Origin: JALHNI01 sp044226365 | GTDB lineage: Bacteria > Acidobacteriota > Terriglobia > Bryobacterales > Bryobacteraceae | NCBI GenBank assembly: GCA_044226365.1 | Contig: JBGAHE010000028.1 | Location: 1 to 64,000, forward strand | Direction of reading: 5' to 3' | Length of the DNA stretch: 64,000 bases | In this document: in pieces, positions 45,308 through 54,399 of the stretch | Position numbering within the stretch: position 1 is the stretch's first letter | Layout of the letters: every line of letters begins with the position of its first letter | Notes under the pieces: generated by a model | What the model was told of the DNA's origin: nothing | The model's database searches: none | What the model saw: the letters and a program-made list of their open reading frames with translations, nothing else | Program-made: the position numbers and the translations under genes

Positions 45308-46285
45308 CTACTGATTCGCCGGTCGGATCTCAGCGACCTCAATCGTCACCACGGCCCGGTAGCGCACCCCGCCCGCCGTCGTCAGGAAGCCTTCCAGCTT
45401 GTAAGTGCCTCCCGGCAGCACGCGCCCGTCGGCCCCGCGCAGCGGAATCCGCAGCGGCCAATTATGTTCCTTGGCAATCGTCAAGGTATGCGTCGCCTGG
45501 ATGAAGGTCGCCGTCGAACTGAACTGATAGATCACCTTGCCGGTGCTATCGCTCAGGATGTAGTCGAACTCCTGACCGCTCGAGAACTGCAACGTCAGCG
45601 GATCGGTGCTGTCGGAATGCCGCAGCGTCAGGTTCGCCGACATCACCGGAATGTCACCGGTCGTGTTGAGATAGGCGGCCTTGTCCGTCGACAGGCTGAA
45701 GCTGGTTTCGCCCGCCGAAATCATCACCGTGCCGTTGATTCGCGCATAGATCAGGTCATAAACACGGGCGCCGGCCAGGGTCGTCTCCGCCCGGCGCAAC
45801 AGTCCGATATACGGCAGGTAGTAATCCGCGGTCAGCCCGGCATCGGCACAGGTGTTGCCGGTGTAGCGAACCTGCAGAATATTGCTGAACTCGCCCAACG
45901 GAAAGCTGCCCTTGTAACTCTTGTCTTGGATCTCGGCCGTCGTATGGCAAGGATGCCCTGACGTCGGAATGGTCCGGCCCACCGGCGCCGTGAAGTCGAG
46001 ATAAGGGCGCTCCGTCCGCGTTTCGCGATCGTAATTCACCAGAACGCCATCGGCCGCGTAACGCACCCAAGGTTCCTGCCCACTCAAACCCGTCAGAACG
46101 AAATAGGTTCGTCCCCCAATCGTCTCCGTGCGCGGAATCGAGAGCACCTCATTGGCGCCCAACGCCGCGTTCGCCCCGGTCGTCCCCTTGTAGATCCACT
46201 GATTGCCCACCTGCAGCGGCAGATACTCCGGTACCTGCGCGAAAGCGCCCGCCGCAGTGGCCAGGATAATCGCCCAAGATTTCAT
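45308..46285 (-). CDS. Exported protein with C-terminal BsuPI-like domain
   Basis: 325 residues with signal peptide MKSWAIILATAAGAFAQ. Residues ~20-205 are a beta-rich domain (YLPLQVGNQWIYKGTTG, GRTYFVLTGLSG) often seen in secreted Acidobacteria proteins. Residues ~215-325 match the BsuPI proteinase-inhibitor pattern: NLTLRHSDSTDPLTLQFSSG, EFDYILSDSTGKVIYQFSS and LPGGTYKLEGFLTT. The BsuPI fold occurs in intracellular proteinase inhibitors; here it is exported, and inhibition is not shown. It lies 15 nt upstream of the enolase-superfamily gene on the same strand and may be co-transcribed. Confidence 0.78.
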   Translation of the reverse strand: MKSWAIILATAAGAFAQVPEYLPLQVGNQWIYKGTTGANAALGANEVLSIPRTETIGGRTYFVLTGLSGQEPWVRYAADGVLVNYDRETRTERPYLDFTAPVGRTIPTSGHPCHTTAEIQDKSYKGSFPLGEFSNILQVRYTGNTCADAGLTADYYLPYIGLLRRAETTLAGARVYDLIYARINGTVMISAGETSFSLSTDKAAYLNTTGDIPVMSANLTLRHSDSTDPLTLQFSSGQEFDYILSDSTGKVIYQFSSTATFIQATHTLTIAKEHNWPLRIPLRGADGRVLPGGTYKLEGFLTTAGGVRYRAVVTIEVAEIRPANQ

Positions 46286-46450
46286 AAGCTCGATGACTCC
46301 CTAAAGTAAAGTACGCCGGACGCGCGAGTACGTCCCGGCATCATGAATGCTCATTAATAGACGCGACGGAAGCTGCCTCGTCGGCTCATGTCACCATTTG
46401 TTTACAACTCCTGCCCGCTTTTGCGTTCAAATAGAGCAGAGGAGATTGTC

Positions 46451-47056
46451 TTGCCGAGCGTCGGGTTTCTGCTGTTTCTGCTTTTGAGTCAAGGGCGTAC
46501 GATGACGGACGCCGAGATCAAACAATACCTGCCGCGTCTGATTGAGCCTGGCCAAAGCGAAGCCAATGTGAGCGCCGCGGACGGTCAATATCTCCACGAC
46601 CTCGTCGTCAAGACCAAGGCCAAGCGCGTCCTCGAAATCGGCACCGCCCGTGGCTACTCGGCGATCTGGCTCGCCATGGGACTTCGCAAAACCGGCGGCC
46701 AGCTCATCACGCTCGAAATCCACGAGCTGCATCAGGCCATGGCGCAGGAGCATCTGGAAATCACGGGTCTGAACTCCATCGTCGAAGCCCGTCTGGCTGA
46801 CGCCCTCGAGGTCGTCCCCAGCCTGGAGGGGCCCTTCGATCTCGTCTTCATCGACGCCATCAAGTCGGACTATCCGCGCTACCTTGAGCTCGTCCTGCCC
46901 AAGGTCCGCAAAGGCGGCGTCATCGTCGCGCACAACGTCGTCTCGAACGCCGCCGAAATGCCTGATTTCCTCAAGCGCATCAAGACGGACCCCGGCCTGC
47001 GCACCGAGTTCTTTGCCGGTAGCTCGCGCGGCCTTTCCGTCAGTTACAAGAAGTGA
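46451..47056 (+). CDS. O-methyltransferase (class I SAM) with a hydrophobic N-terminus
   Basis: About 201 residues from TTG 46451, which lies 7 nt after GAGGAG. The leader PSVGFLLFLLLSQG looks like a short signal or anchor. The methyltransferase core is clear: KRVLEIGTARGYSAIWLAMG (SAM loop), LITLEIHELHQAMAQEHL, FDLVFIDAIKSDYPRYLELV and GGVIVAHNVVSN, as in caffeoyl-CoA/catechol O-methyltransferases that use a divalent metal. An in-frame ATG at 46502 would remove the hydrophobic part and give a cytoplasmic enzyme, so location is uncertain. The frame is open back to 46388, without a ribosome-binding site. Confidence 0.85.
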   Translation: MPSVGFLLFLLLSQGRTMTDAEIKQYLPRLIEPGQSEANVSAADGQYLHDLVVKTKAKRVLEIGTARGYSAIWLAMGLRKTGGQLITLEIHELHQAMAQEHLEITGLNSIVEARLADALEVVPSLEGPFDLVFIDAIKSDYPRYLELVLPKVRKGGVIVAHNVVSNAAEMPDFLKRIKTDPGLRTEFFAGSSRGLSVSYKK

Positions 47057-47057
47057 C

Positions 47058-49550
47058 TTACAGCGGCTTCGCCGAACCCAGATAGATCGCGTTCAGCAAC
47101 ATCTTGAACGTCCCGTGCGATTGCGCCCGGAACTGCGGCCGGAACCCGAATAGCACCACCCGTCCCTGGCCCAGCCGGCTCTCCACCGCCACGGACTTAC
47201 CCAGCACCGCTCGCTCACCGGAAATCCAACCGCTTGCCAACAGATTCTTGTCGGCATATTTCGCAAAACTCTTCACTGCGCGATCGCCCTGGTTGAACTC
47301 CGGCAGCAGCGAGATCTCGAACGCCTGCCCGCCCGTCGACATCGCAAACACCTCGCGTGGCATGCCGAAAGCCAGCGGATGCGTATTGTCCACCTCAATC
47401 CGTAACAGCGAGCCGGGGCAGTAATAGCCGTTGGCCGACCCTTCCTCGCCGCCCTCGGACGCCCGCAGCAAACCCCGCACGCCGACCGGCATAAACTGCA
47501 GCGGCAACTCGGTCGCGTTATCCAGCGCCACCAGCGTCCCGCCGGCGCGGACAAACTCCTCGAGATTCGCGAGCCCCCGCAACGCGATGCCGCCGGTGAA
47601 CTCCGGCCGTTGTAGCATCGGTAACTCGCCGCCCGTACCACGGCGCGCCGCCTCGCCCTGCTTGATGCCATGCAGAATCGAATCCGCCCGCTGCTGCGCG
47701 AAGATGATCGTGTCGAAGCGCTGCCGCAGGTCATTGCGCTTAAAATCCTCGTTGCGCAGGATGGTATGCGGCACCTTGAACTCATCCAGCATCCATTGCG
47801 TCCAGCCCGCGTCCATGTTCTCCGGATACGGCTGATAGAGGCCCACGCGCGGCGTCCGCAGTTCATAGGCCGCCTGCCCGAAGCCTTCATCGGACGGCCG
47901 CAGAATCTTGCCGTCGCTCCCCCACCGCACCGGCTGATCCCGCTTCAGTAACTCCGCCGTCGCCACAAACGAGCCGTTGTCGCGATGGTCTAGCGACGGC
48001 TGCGGCGTCTCCACCGCCGGCACTAAGTCCAACTCCGCCGTAAACTGATCCTGCACGCGATCCACCTGCACGCCCATCTGATAGCTCAGCGTCCAGCCCG
48101 CCACGTCGTAGGGCCGCTTCGTCGGCCCCGTCTGGCCGGACCGCAGCTCCGGATACTTCTGCGGCTCCAGTAAATCCACTAAGTAGCCGCGAAACGGCTG
48201 CCCCGCTAGAAGCACGTGCGTTCCCGCGGGATAAGACTTATTTCCCGCCGTAAAAGGCGCCTTCGCCTTCCGCACCTCCAGCCCCCCCAGCCGCAGCCGC
48301 TCCAGCATGCCCGCCGCGCTCGTGGCGTCCCACTGCTCCACCGGCACCACATACGCATACGGCGTCTGCTTCGTCCCCGCCTCCATGTTCGCGCGTGCCA
48401 GATCATAGCTTTTCGTCAGGAAGTGCACCGACCTTGCCGCCGCCAGTTCCAGAATGGCGAAGTCGCAAGTCAGCATGTAATCCACCTGATCGCGAAAGGT
48501 CCACGTGCCGCCCAGCCAAGGACGCTCATAAAAGACGGTGGCGTCTTTCGTCGGAATCCCGTTCGGGAAACGCTCGGGCAATTCCTTCGGGTTGTAAGTG
48601 CGCGGCGCGGCCCAGGAGTTACTCGCCGTCTCGGTCAAAATGCCGTGCATATTGTGAAACGCTGGCACCGATCGTAAGCCGCCGTTCCACCACGCGTCGA
48701 AGCCGTAGTAAGAAATCGCCCCCGTCTTGCCCTCGCGCGACAACCGCTCTTTCATCGCCGATCCGAGCAGATTGATGCCCTCCATCACCGGCCCCGGAAT
48801 GTTCGGATTCAGCGGCTCCGAGTACGGCGGAATGAAGATGCGCGCCGGAAACGGCGCCGATTGGTGCTGGTTATAGACAATCTGCGGAAACCACTCGTGG
48901 AACAGCATCTTCGACACCGCTCGCGTCTCCACCAGGTTCATCATGAACCAGTCGCGATTATTGTCGTGGCCCGCGTACTTCTGATACAGCGTCGGATTGC
49001 CCGCGCGTTCGAACTCCGTCCCCACATTGCGCGCGTACCAATGCGCTACCGTATCCAGCCCGTCCGGATTGATCACCGGAATCTGCAGCAGGATCACGTG
49101 GTCGCGAATCTTGCGCACCTCTTCGCTCTCCTCGGTCACCATGCGATACGCCAGTTCGGGCGAATGCTGCGCCGGCGCGATTTCGGTGGCATGCAATCCG
49201 GAATCGATCCAGACGATCGCCTTGCCCTCGCGCGCCAGCTCTTTCGCCTCCTCGGGCGTCGCCTGCCCCAGGGCCAGCCGCCGGTTGATCCGCTTATAGT
49301 GATCGAGCTTCTTCAGATTCTCGGCCGACGAGATATAGGCCACAAACATCGGTCGCCCTTCGGCGCTGCGCCCGAACTCTTCCAGCCTGATGCGGTCGCT
49401 CGCCGCCGCCAGCTTCTGGAAGTACGTATGGATCGCCGCGAAGTCGGCCACTTTGTAGTCGGCCCCCGCTTCGTGGCCCAGATGCTCCTTGGGTGTGGGC
49501 ACGGCCCCCGAGAGCAGCAGGGTAAAAAATAGGGAGGCGAACAGGCGCAT
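47058..49550 (-). CDS. Large secreted M14-family zinc carboxypeptidase-like protein (second copy)
   Basis: 830 residues from ATG 49550 with AAAGGA upstream; signal peptide MRLFASLFFTLLLSGAVP. The zinc ligands are in WIDSGLHATEIAPAQHSPEL (His, Glu) and VYNQHQSAPFPARIF (His). YAGHDNNRDWFMMNLVETRA is another conserved family segment. The C-terminal part resembles a glutamine-amidotransferase fold (ALRGLANLEEFVRAGGTLVA), as in the protein at 18118-20976. Probable peptide trimming in the periplasm. The two proteins share layout but appear distant in sequence. The frame stays open upstream to 49736 only as chance, overlapping the aguB start. Confidence 0.86.
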   Translation of the reverse strand: MRLFASLFFTLLLSGAVPTPKEHLGHEAGADYKVADFAAIHTYFQKLAAASDRIRLEEFGRSAEGRPMFVAYISSAENLKKLDHYKRINRRLALGQATPEEAKELAREGKAIVWIDSGLHATEIAPAQHSPELAYRMVTEESEEVRKIRDHVILLQIPVINPDGLDTVAHWYARNVGTEFERAGNPTLYQKYAGHDNNRDWFMMNLVETRAVSKMLFHEWFPQIVYNQHQSAPFPARIFIPPYSEPLNPNIPGPVMEGINLLGSAMKERLSREGKTGAISYYGFDAWWNGGLRSVPAFHNMHGILTETASNSWAAPRTYNPKELPERFPNGIPTKDATVFYERPWLGGTWTFRDQVDYMLTCDFAILELAAARSVHFLTKSYDLARANMEAGTKQTPYAYVVPVEQWDATSAAGMLERLRLGGLEVRKAKAPFTAGNKSYPAGTHVLLAGQPFRGYLVDLLEPQKYPELRSGQTGPTKRPYDVAGWTLSYQMGVQVDRVQDQFTAELDLVPAVETPQPSLDHRDNGSFVATAELLKRDQPVRWGSDGKILRPSDEGFGQAAYELRTPRVGLYQPYPENMDAGWTQWMLDEFKVPHTILRNEDFKRNDLRQRFDTIIFAQQRADSILHGIKQGEAARRGTGGELPMLQRPEFTGGIALRGLANLEEFVRAGGTLVALDNATELPLQFMPVGVRGLLRASEGGEEGSANGYYCPGSLLRIEVDNTHPLAFGMPREVFAMSTGGQAFEISLLPEFNQGDRAVKSFAKYADKNLLASGWISGERAVLGKSVAVESRLGQGRVVLFGFRPQFRAQSHGTFKMLLNAIYLGSAKPL

Positions 49551-49611
49551 GGCAAGTCCTTTCAATGGCGATCGTTCGCAAACAGGGCGGGTTAAGAGAC
49601 AATGATACAAA

Positions 49612-50523
49612 ATGAGCAACCCGAAGCCCTTTCGCGTCGGCCTCGTGCAAATGTCCTGTTCGCTGGACCCGCGCGAGAACCAGGAAAAAGCGGAACAGAA
49701 AATCATCGAAGCCGCCCGTGTCGGCGCCCAGGTCATTTGCCTCCCGGAACTCTACCGCTCGCAGTATTTCTGCCGCGAGGAGAAGGCGGAGCTGTTTGAC
49801 CTTGCTGAGCCCGTCCCCGGCGCCACCACCCAAGCCCTCGCCAAGATCGCTCGCGAACACCGCGTCGTCATCATTGCCTCGCTTTTTGAGCGCCGTTCGG
49901 CTGGCCTCTATCACAACACCGCCGCCGTCCTGGGCTCCGACGGCGAGATGCTGGGCGTCTATCGCAAGATGCACATCCCGGACGACCCGCTCTTTTTTGA
50001 AAAGTTCTACTTCACGCCCGGGGACCTCGGCTTCAAGAACTTCGACACCGAATTCGGCCGCCTCGGCCTGCTCGTCTGCTGGGATCAGTGGTACCCTGAA
50101 GCCGCCCGCCTCACGGCCATGCAGGGCGCCAATATCCTCTTCTATCCCACCGCCATCGGTTGGCACCCCGCCGAAAAGGCGCAGTACGGCCCCGGCCAGC
50201 TCGATGCCTGGCGCACCATCCAGCGCTCCCACGCCATTGCGAACGGCCTCTACGTGGCCGCCGTCAATCGCGTGGGCTACGAAGGACCCCGCCCGGTGAA
50301 CCCCGACGACCCCAACGAAAAGAGCGGCCTCGAGTTCTGGGGCAACAGCTTCCTGGCCGACCCCTTCGGTAAGCTCCTCGTCGAGGGCACCAACTGCAGC
50401 GAAGAGATTCTCGTTCACGAGGTGAACCCGGCCCTCAACGAGGAAGTGCGCCGCAACTGGCCCTTCTTCCGCGATCGCCGCATCGACCATTACGGCGGAC
50501 TCACCAACCGCTGGGGCGCCTAA
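49612..50523 (+). CDS. aguB: N-carbamoylputrescine amidase (nitrilase superfamily)
   Basis: 303 residues. The Glu-Lys-Cys triad is visible: Glu in ICLPELYRSQYFCR, Lys in VYRKMHIPDDPLFFEKFYF, and Cys in LLVCWDQWYPEAARL. The PDDP and FYFTPGD segments are specific to the carbamoylputrescine branch. It converts N-carbamoylputrescine to putrescine, ammonia and CO2. It is 3 nt before aguA, the preceding step of the same pathway. Confidence 0.95.
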   Translation: MSNPKPFRVGLVQMSCSLDPRENQEKAEQKIIEAARVGAQVICLPELYRSQYFCREEKAELFDLAEPVPGATTQALAKIAREHRVVIIASLFERRSAGLYHNTAAVLGSDGEMLGVYRKMHIPDDPLFFEKFYFTPGDLGFKNFDTEFGRLGLLVCWDQWYPEAARLTAMQGANILFYPTAIGWHPAEKAQYGPGQLDAWRTIQRSHAIANGLYVAAVNRVGYEGPRPVNPDDPNEKSGLEFWGNSFLADPFGKLLVEGTNCSEEILVHEVNPALNEEVRRNWPFFRDRRIDHYGGLTNRWGA

Positions 50524-50526
50524 CCG

Positions 50527-51585
50527 ATGGCCCAAGTCGATACGCCGCGCCGGCGCGGCTTCCGCATGCCGGCCGAATGGGAACCCCATTTCGCCACCTG
50601 GCTTGCCTGGCCCCACGAACGTTCCGATTGGCCCGGTAAGTTCGAACCCATCGCCTGGGTCTATGGCGACTTCGTCCGCCACCTCTCGCGTGTTGAGCGC
50701 GTCTGCATTCTGGTCGAGTCGGAGGCGATCGAGGAAAAAGCCCGCCGCGTCTGCCAACGCTCCGGCGCCGTCATGGAGCAGGTCGACTTCATCCGTCAGA
50801 AGACCAATCGCAGTTGGACCCGCGACTCCTGCCCCATCTTCGTCAAAAGCACCAACGGCGAAGTCGGCATTACGGACTGGCACTTCAACGGCTGGGCCAA
50901 GTACGACAACTGGAAGGCTGACGACAAGCTCCCCTCCGTCATCGCCCGCCGCCTGGGTCTCCGCCACTGGACCGCCGAACTCGACGGCCGCCGCATCGTG
51001 CTCGAAGGCGGCTCCATCGACGTCAACGGCCGCGGCTCGCTCCTCACCACGGAAGAGTGCCTCCTGAGCCCCATTCAGGCCCGCAACCCCGGCCTGTCGC
51101 GCGCCGCTATCGAACGGGTTCTGCGCAATTACCTTGCTGCCACCAACGTCCTCTGGCTGCGCAACGGCATCGCTGGCGACGATACCCACGGCCACGTGGA
51201 TGACCTCGCTCGCTTCGTCAATCCCACCACCATCGTGGTGGCGAGCGAAGACGACAAGTCCGACGCCAATTACGAGCCGCTCAAAGAGAACTACCAGATC
51301 CTCAAGCTCATGGCCGACGAACGCGAGCGCCCGCTCAATATCGTCAAGCTACCCATGCCGCGCCCAATCGAATTTCAAGGTCAGCGCCTGCCCGCTTCCT
51401 ACGCGAACTTCTACATCGCCAATCGCCTGGTCCTGGTTCCCACCTTCAACGACCCGGCCGATCGCCTCGCGCTCAACACGCTCGCCCGCCTCTTCCCGGA
51501 TCGCGAAGTCCGCGGCATCCATTGCCTGGACCTCGTTCTCGGCCTCGGCACCCTTCACTGCATGACGCAGCAGCAACCCGCATGA
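50527..51585 (+). CDS. aguA: Agmatine deiminase
   Basis: 352 residues, normal length. Family motifs: RMPAEWEPHFATWLAWPHER, TNRSWTRDSCPIFVK, VLEGGSIDVNGRGSLLTTEE, GIAGDDTHGHVDDLARFV, and the catalytic Cys at the end in GLGTLHCMTQQ. It converts agmatine to N-carbamoylputrescine and ammonia, feeding AguB. Its stop overlaps the next gene start (ATGA). Confidence 0.96.
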   Translation: MAQVDTPRRRGFRMPAEWEPHFATWLAWPHERSDWPGKFEPIAWVYGDFVRHLSRVERVCILVESEAIEEKARRVCQRSGAVMEQVDFIRQKTNRSWTRDSCPIFVKSTNGEVGITDWHFNGWAKYDNWKADDKLPSVIARRLGLRHWTAELDGRRIVLEGGSIDVNGRGSLLTTEECLLSPIQARNPGLSRAAIERVLRNYLAATNVLWLRNGIAGDDTHGHVDDLARFVNPTTIVVASEDDKSDANYEPLKENYQILKLMADERERPLNIVKLPMPRPIEFQGQRLPASYANFYIANRLVLVPTFNDPADRLALNTLARLFPDREVRGIHCLDLVLGLGTLHCMTQQQPA

Positions 51586-52295
51586 GGTGGCTGCTCCTCT
51601 TGCTGGCCGCTACCGTCCAGGCCGCGCCCGTCGTGGTCCTCATCTCGGCCAACGCCGAATGGCGCGAAGTGAAGAAGCGCTGGCCGGACGCAAAGTACGA
51701 ACCCACGCCTTACGGCGAAACGTTTGAACGCCAAGTCGCCGGCCAAACGGTCCGCTTCTTTCACGGCGGATGGGGCAAGGTGGCCGCCGCCGGCTCCACC
51801 CAGTACGCCCTCACTCGCTGGAAGCCGCGCGTTGTCCTGAACCTCGGCACCTGCGGCGGGATGCTCGGCCGCGTCGAACGCTTCGCCATCCTCGCCGTCG
51901 AGCGGACCCTCGTCTACGACATTGTCGAAATGATGGGCGACTCCCAGGAAGCCATCGACCACTACACCACCCAACTCGATCTGCCCGCCGACCTTCCCAC
52001 AGGCGTGCGGCGCGCCCTCCTCCTCTCCGCCGACCGCGACCTCGCCCCGGACCAGATCCCTCAGCTCATCAAACGCTATAACGCCATTGCCGTCGATTGG
52101 GAAACCGCCGCCATTGCCTACGTCGCCCGCCGCAACGGCGTCCGCCTGATCGCCGTGCGCGGCGTCAGCGACCTCGTCAGTGAGCAGGGCGGGGAAGCCT
52201 ACGGTAACACCGGTGCCTTCGAAAGCGGCACCGCGCACGTCATGTACGACCTCCTCGAGCAATTACCGGCCTGGATTCGCGCCGTCGTACGATAA
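51582..52295 (+). CDS. Exported MTA/SAH nucleosidase-like protein (PNP/UDP superfamily)
   Basis: 237 residues. The N-terminus MRWLLLLLAATVQA is a signal peptide, unusual for this cytoplasmic family. The core matches nucleoside phosphorylase/nucleosidases: LNLGTCGGMLGRVERF, AVDWETAAIAYVARRNGVRL (the DME-like Glu that binds ribose) and VRGVSDLVSEQGG (catalytic Asp in SD). It may split methylthioadenosine or a related nucleoside. It is coupled to aguA by ATGA; MTA is the by-product of polyamine synthesis, so the setting fits. The substrate needs testing. Confidence 0.8.
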   Translation: MRWLLLLLAATVQAAPVVVLISANAEWREVKKRWPDAKYEPTPYGETFERQVAGQTVRFFHGGWGKVAAAGSTQYALTRWKPRVVLNLGTCGGMLGRVERFAILAVERTLVYDIVEMMGDSQEAIDHYTTQLDLPADLPTGVRRALLLSADRDLAPDQIPQLIKRYNAIAVDWETAAIAYVARRNGVRLIAVRGVSDLVSEQGGEAYGNTGAFESGTAHVMYDLLEQLPAWIRAVVR

Positions 52296-52299
52296 ACGA

Positions 52300-53748
52300 G
52301 TGTCCTCGTATCCGCGCGTAGCTTCGCTCAAGACTGTTGCCGATTTTCGTTCCCGCCTCAGCACCTTAGGCATCAAAGTCGGTTGCGACGACGCCATTCA
52401 GGCCGCGCCTGATTCGCCCCTCAGCCAGCCGCTCGACGTCGATGGCTTTCGCGTCGGAAACCGCTGGGTAATCCATCCCATGGAAGGCTGGGACGCCGAA
52501 ACCAACGGCCAGCCCTCGGAGCTCGTCTATCGCCGCTGGCGCAACTTCGGCCGTTCCGGCGCCAAATGGATCTGGGGAGGGGAAGCCATGGCCGTGGTGC
52601 CCGAAGCCCGCGCCAATCCCCATCAGCTCATCATTCAGGACTCCACCCGTGACGCCCTCGCCCGCCTGCTCGAGGATTGCGTCGAAACCCATCGCACCGA
52701 AGTCGGCTCCGCGGATGATCTCCTGATCGGCTTCCAGCTCACCCACTCCGGCCGCTTCTCGAAGCCCGAAAGCAAGACGCAGATGGCCCCCCGCATCCTC
52801 TATCGCCATCCCGTCCTCGACAAGAAATACCGCCTTGCCGACGACTATCCCGTCATGACCGACGACTACATCGCCGGCCTGATCGACCGCTTCGTTGCCG
52901 CCGCCAGGATCGCCGAAAGCTGCGGCGCGCGCTTCGTCGACGTCAAGCACTGCCACGGCTACCTGGGCCACGAGTTCTTGAGCGCCCACACGCGCCCTGG
53001 CCCTTACGGCGGCTCCTTCGAGAATCGCACCCGCTTCCTGCGCGAGATCGTCGCCGGCATCCGCGCCGCCACCAAACTCAAAATCGGCGTCCGGTGGTCC
53101 GCCTTTGACTTCGTGCCGTTCAAGCCGAATCCTGAACTCAGCAAGCCCAACCAACTCGGCCCCGGCATCCCCGAGTCCGCCGAACTGCCTTACCGCTGGG
53201 GCTTCGCCGTCGACGTCAACCAGCCCACCGCCTATAACCTCGCCGAAGCCGAACAGTTCCTCGAACTCCTCCAAAGCCTGGGCATCACCATGGTCAACGT
53301 CACCGCCGGCAGCCCTTATTACAACCCCCACATTCAGCGCCCGGCCCTGTTTCCGCCCTCCGATGGCTACCAGCCGCCGGAAGACCCGCTCGTCGGCTGC
53401 GGACGCCAGATCGAAGCCACCGCCGCGCTGAAGGCCAAGTTCCCCGGCCTCACCCTCGTCGGCAGCGCCTACACCTACTTCCAGGACTATCTGCCCCACG
53501 TCGCCCAATGGGCCGTCCGCCACGGCTGGACCGACACCGTCGGCCTCGGCCGCATGGTCCTCAGCTATCCCACCCTCCCGCAGGACACTCTGCGGAGCGG
53601 GCAGATGCAGAAGAAACTCGTCTGCCGTACTTTCTCCGACTGCACCACTGCTCCCCGCAACGGCATCATCTCCGGCTGCTATCCGCTCGATCCTTACTAC
53701 AAGGGGCTGCCCGAGGCTCAACAACTCGCTCAGATCAAAAAGGCCTGA
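52300..53748 (+). CDS. Old-yellow-enzyme family NADH:flavin oxidoreductase
   Basis: 482 residues from GTG 52300, longer than single-domain OYEs (about 350-400). FMN barrel features: VIHPMEGWDAETNGQPSELV, GFQLTHSGRFSKPES (His of the active site), VDVKHCHGYLGHEFLSAHTR followed by PGPYGGSFENRTRFLREIVAG, and GLGRMVLSYPTLPQD at the phosphate end. C-terminal cysteines (CRTFSDCTTAPRNGIISGCY) resemble the iron-sulfur-binding region of 2,4-dienoyl-CoA reductase-type OYEs. It probably reduces an activated double bond; the substrate is unknown. It starts 4 nt after the nucleosidase-like gene. Confidence 0.88.
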   Translation: MSSYPRVASLKTVADFRSRLSTLGIKVGCDDAIQAAPDSPLSQPLDVDGFRVGNRWVIHPMEGWDAETNGQPSELVYRRWRNFGRSGAKWIWGGEAMAVVPEARANPHQLIIQDSTRDALARLLEDCVETHRTEVGSADDLLIGFQLTHSGRFSKPESKTQMAPRILYRHPVLDKKYRLADDYPVMTDDYIAGLIDRFVAAARIAESCGARFVDVKHCHGYLGHEFLSAHTRPGPYGGSFENRTRFLREIVAGIRAATKLKIGVRWSAFDFVPFKPNPELSKPNQLGPGIPESAELPYRWGFAVDVNQPTAYNLAEAEQFLELLQSLGITMVNVTAGSPYYNPHIQRPALFPPSDGYQPPEDPLVGCGRQIEATAALKAKFPGLTLVGSAYTYFQDYLPHVAQWAVRHGWTDTVGLGRMVLSYPTLPQDTLRSGQMQKKLVCRTFSDCTTAPRNGIISGCYPLDPYYKGLPEAQQLAQIKKA

Positions 53749-53800
53749 GGGACGCGTGAATTTGCAGTTAACATCTGCTGGTGGAGCCAGTTAGGGCGTC

Positions 53801-53806
53801 TATAAT
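53801..53806 (+). promoter_or_regulatory. -10 element TATAAT next to the BrnT-like start
   Basis: A consensus TATAAT ends 3 nt before GTG 53810 and 6 nt before GTG 53813, with no Shine-Dalgarno sequence. A leaderless message starting at GTG 53813 is likely. No good -35 hexamer is seen; the inverted repeat CTGG-TGGAG-CCAG lies in its place. Confidence 0.4.
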
Positions 53807-53809
53807 AAC

Positions 53810-54328
53810 GTGGTGGAGTTTGAATGGACGGATGCTGAATCGGCGCAAAACTTTGCCCGCCATGGCGTGCGATTTTCCGAAGCCGTCCACGCCTTTCTCG
53901 ACCCCAAGGCCGTCGAGTTCGCCGACGAACGCCGCCAGATCTTCAGCCTCACCGGCCACACCGTTCAAGGCCTGCTCTACGTCGTCTTCTCCGAAACGCC
54001 CGAAGGTCGCTTGAACATCCGCCACGCCCGCTACGCCGACCGCAGCGAGCCCGTACCCCTCGAATTCGACTTCGACCCCCGCCGCATGAAGCGCATCCGC
54101 CGTCCCGACCGTCACCACGCCACCCCGGCCGACGTCTCCCCGCGCCGCTGCCGCGTCCACCTCGACCTTGCCGTCGACGCCGAACTCGCCGCCGCCTACC
54201 GCAACCGCCCCGCCCGCGTCACCGAACTCCTTCGCGAAGGTCTGGAAGGCAAGTCCCTCGAACGCCTCCGCGCCCAGGTCAACAACGACCGCCCCGTTCT
54301 CACCCCTCTCCGTAATCGCCCCCACTAA
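53810..54328 (+). CDS. BrnT-like toxin fused to a possible ribbon-helix-helix antitoxin domain
   Basis: 172 residues. Residues ~3-85 follow the BrnT pattern: FEWTDAESAQNFARHGVRFS, EAVHAFLDPKAVEFADERRQ, GLLYVVFSETPEGRLNIRHA. BrnT is a RelE-like ribonuclease toxin normally encoded next to a separate BrnA antitoxin. Here residues ~115-165 (RCRVHLDLAVDAELAAAYRN, RPARVTELLREGLEGKSLER) have the strand-helix-helix layout of an RHH DNA-binding antitoxin, and no separate brnA follows. The fusion is an inference from the pattern. Start GTG 53810 or 53813. Confidence 0.65.
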   Translation: MVEFEWTDAESAQNFARHGVRFSEAVHAFLDPKAVEFADERRQIFSLTGHTVQGLLYVVFSETPEGRLNIRHARYADRSEPVPLEFDFDPRRMKRIRRPDRHHATPADVSPRRCRVHLDLAVDAELAAAYRNRPARVTELLREGLEGKSLERLRAQVNNDRPVLTPLRNRPH

Positions 54329-54399
54329 TTTTCGCCCTTCCGCCCCTTGGCCAGAAAAAGTGCGAACTCGCTACCTAGCATTGCCGTATACTAAGCATC

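Noticed and set aside
49294..51195. 633-codon minus-strand open frame
   Set aside because: It crosses aguB, aguA and the start of the M14 gene; all three are supported by catalytic motifs, so the long antisense frame is a GC artefact.
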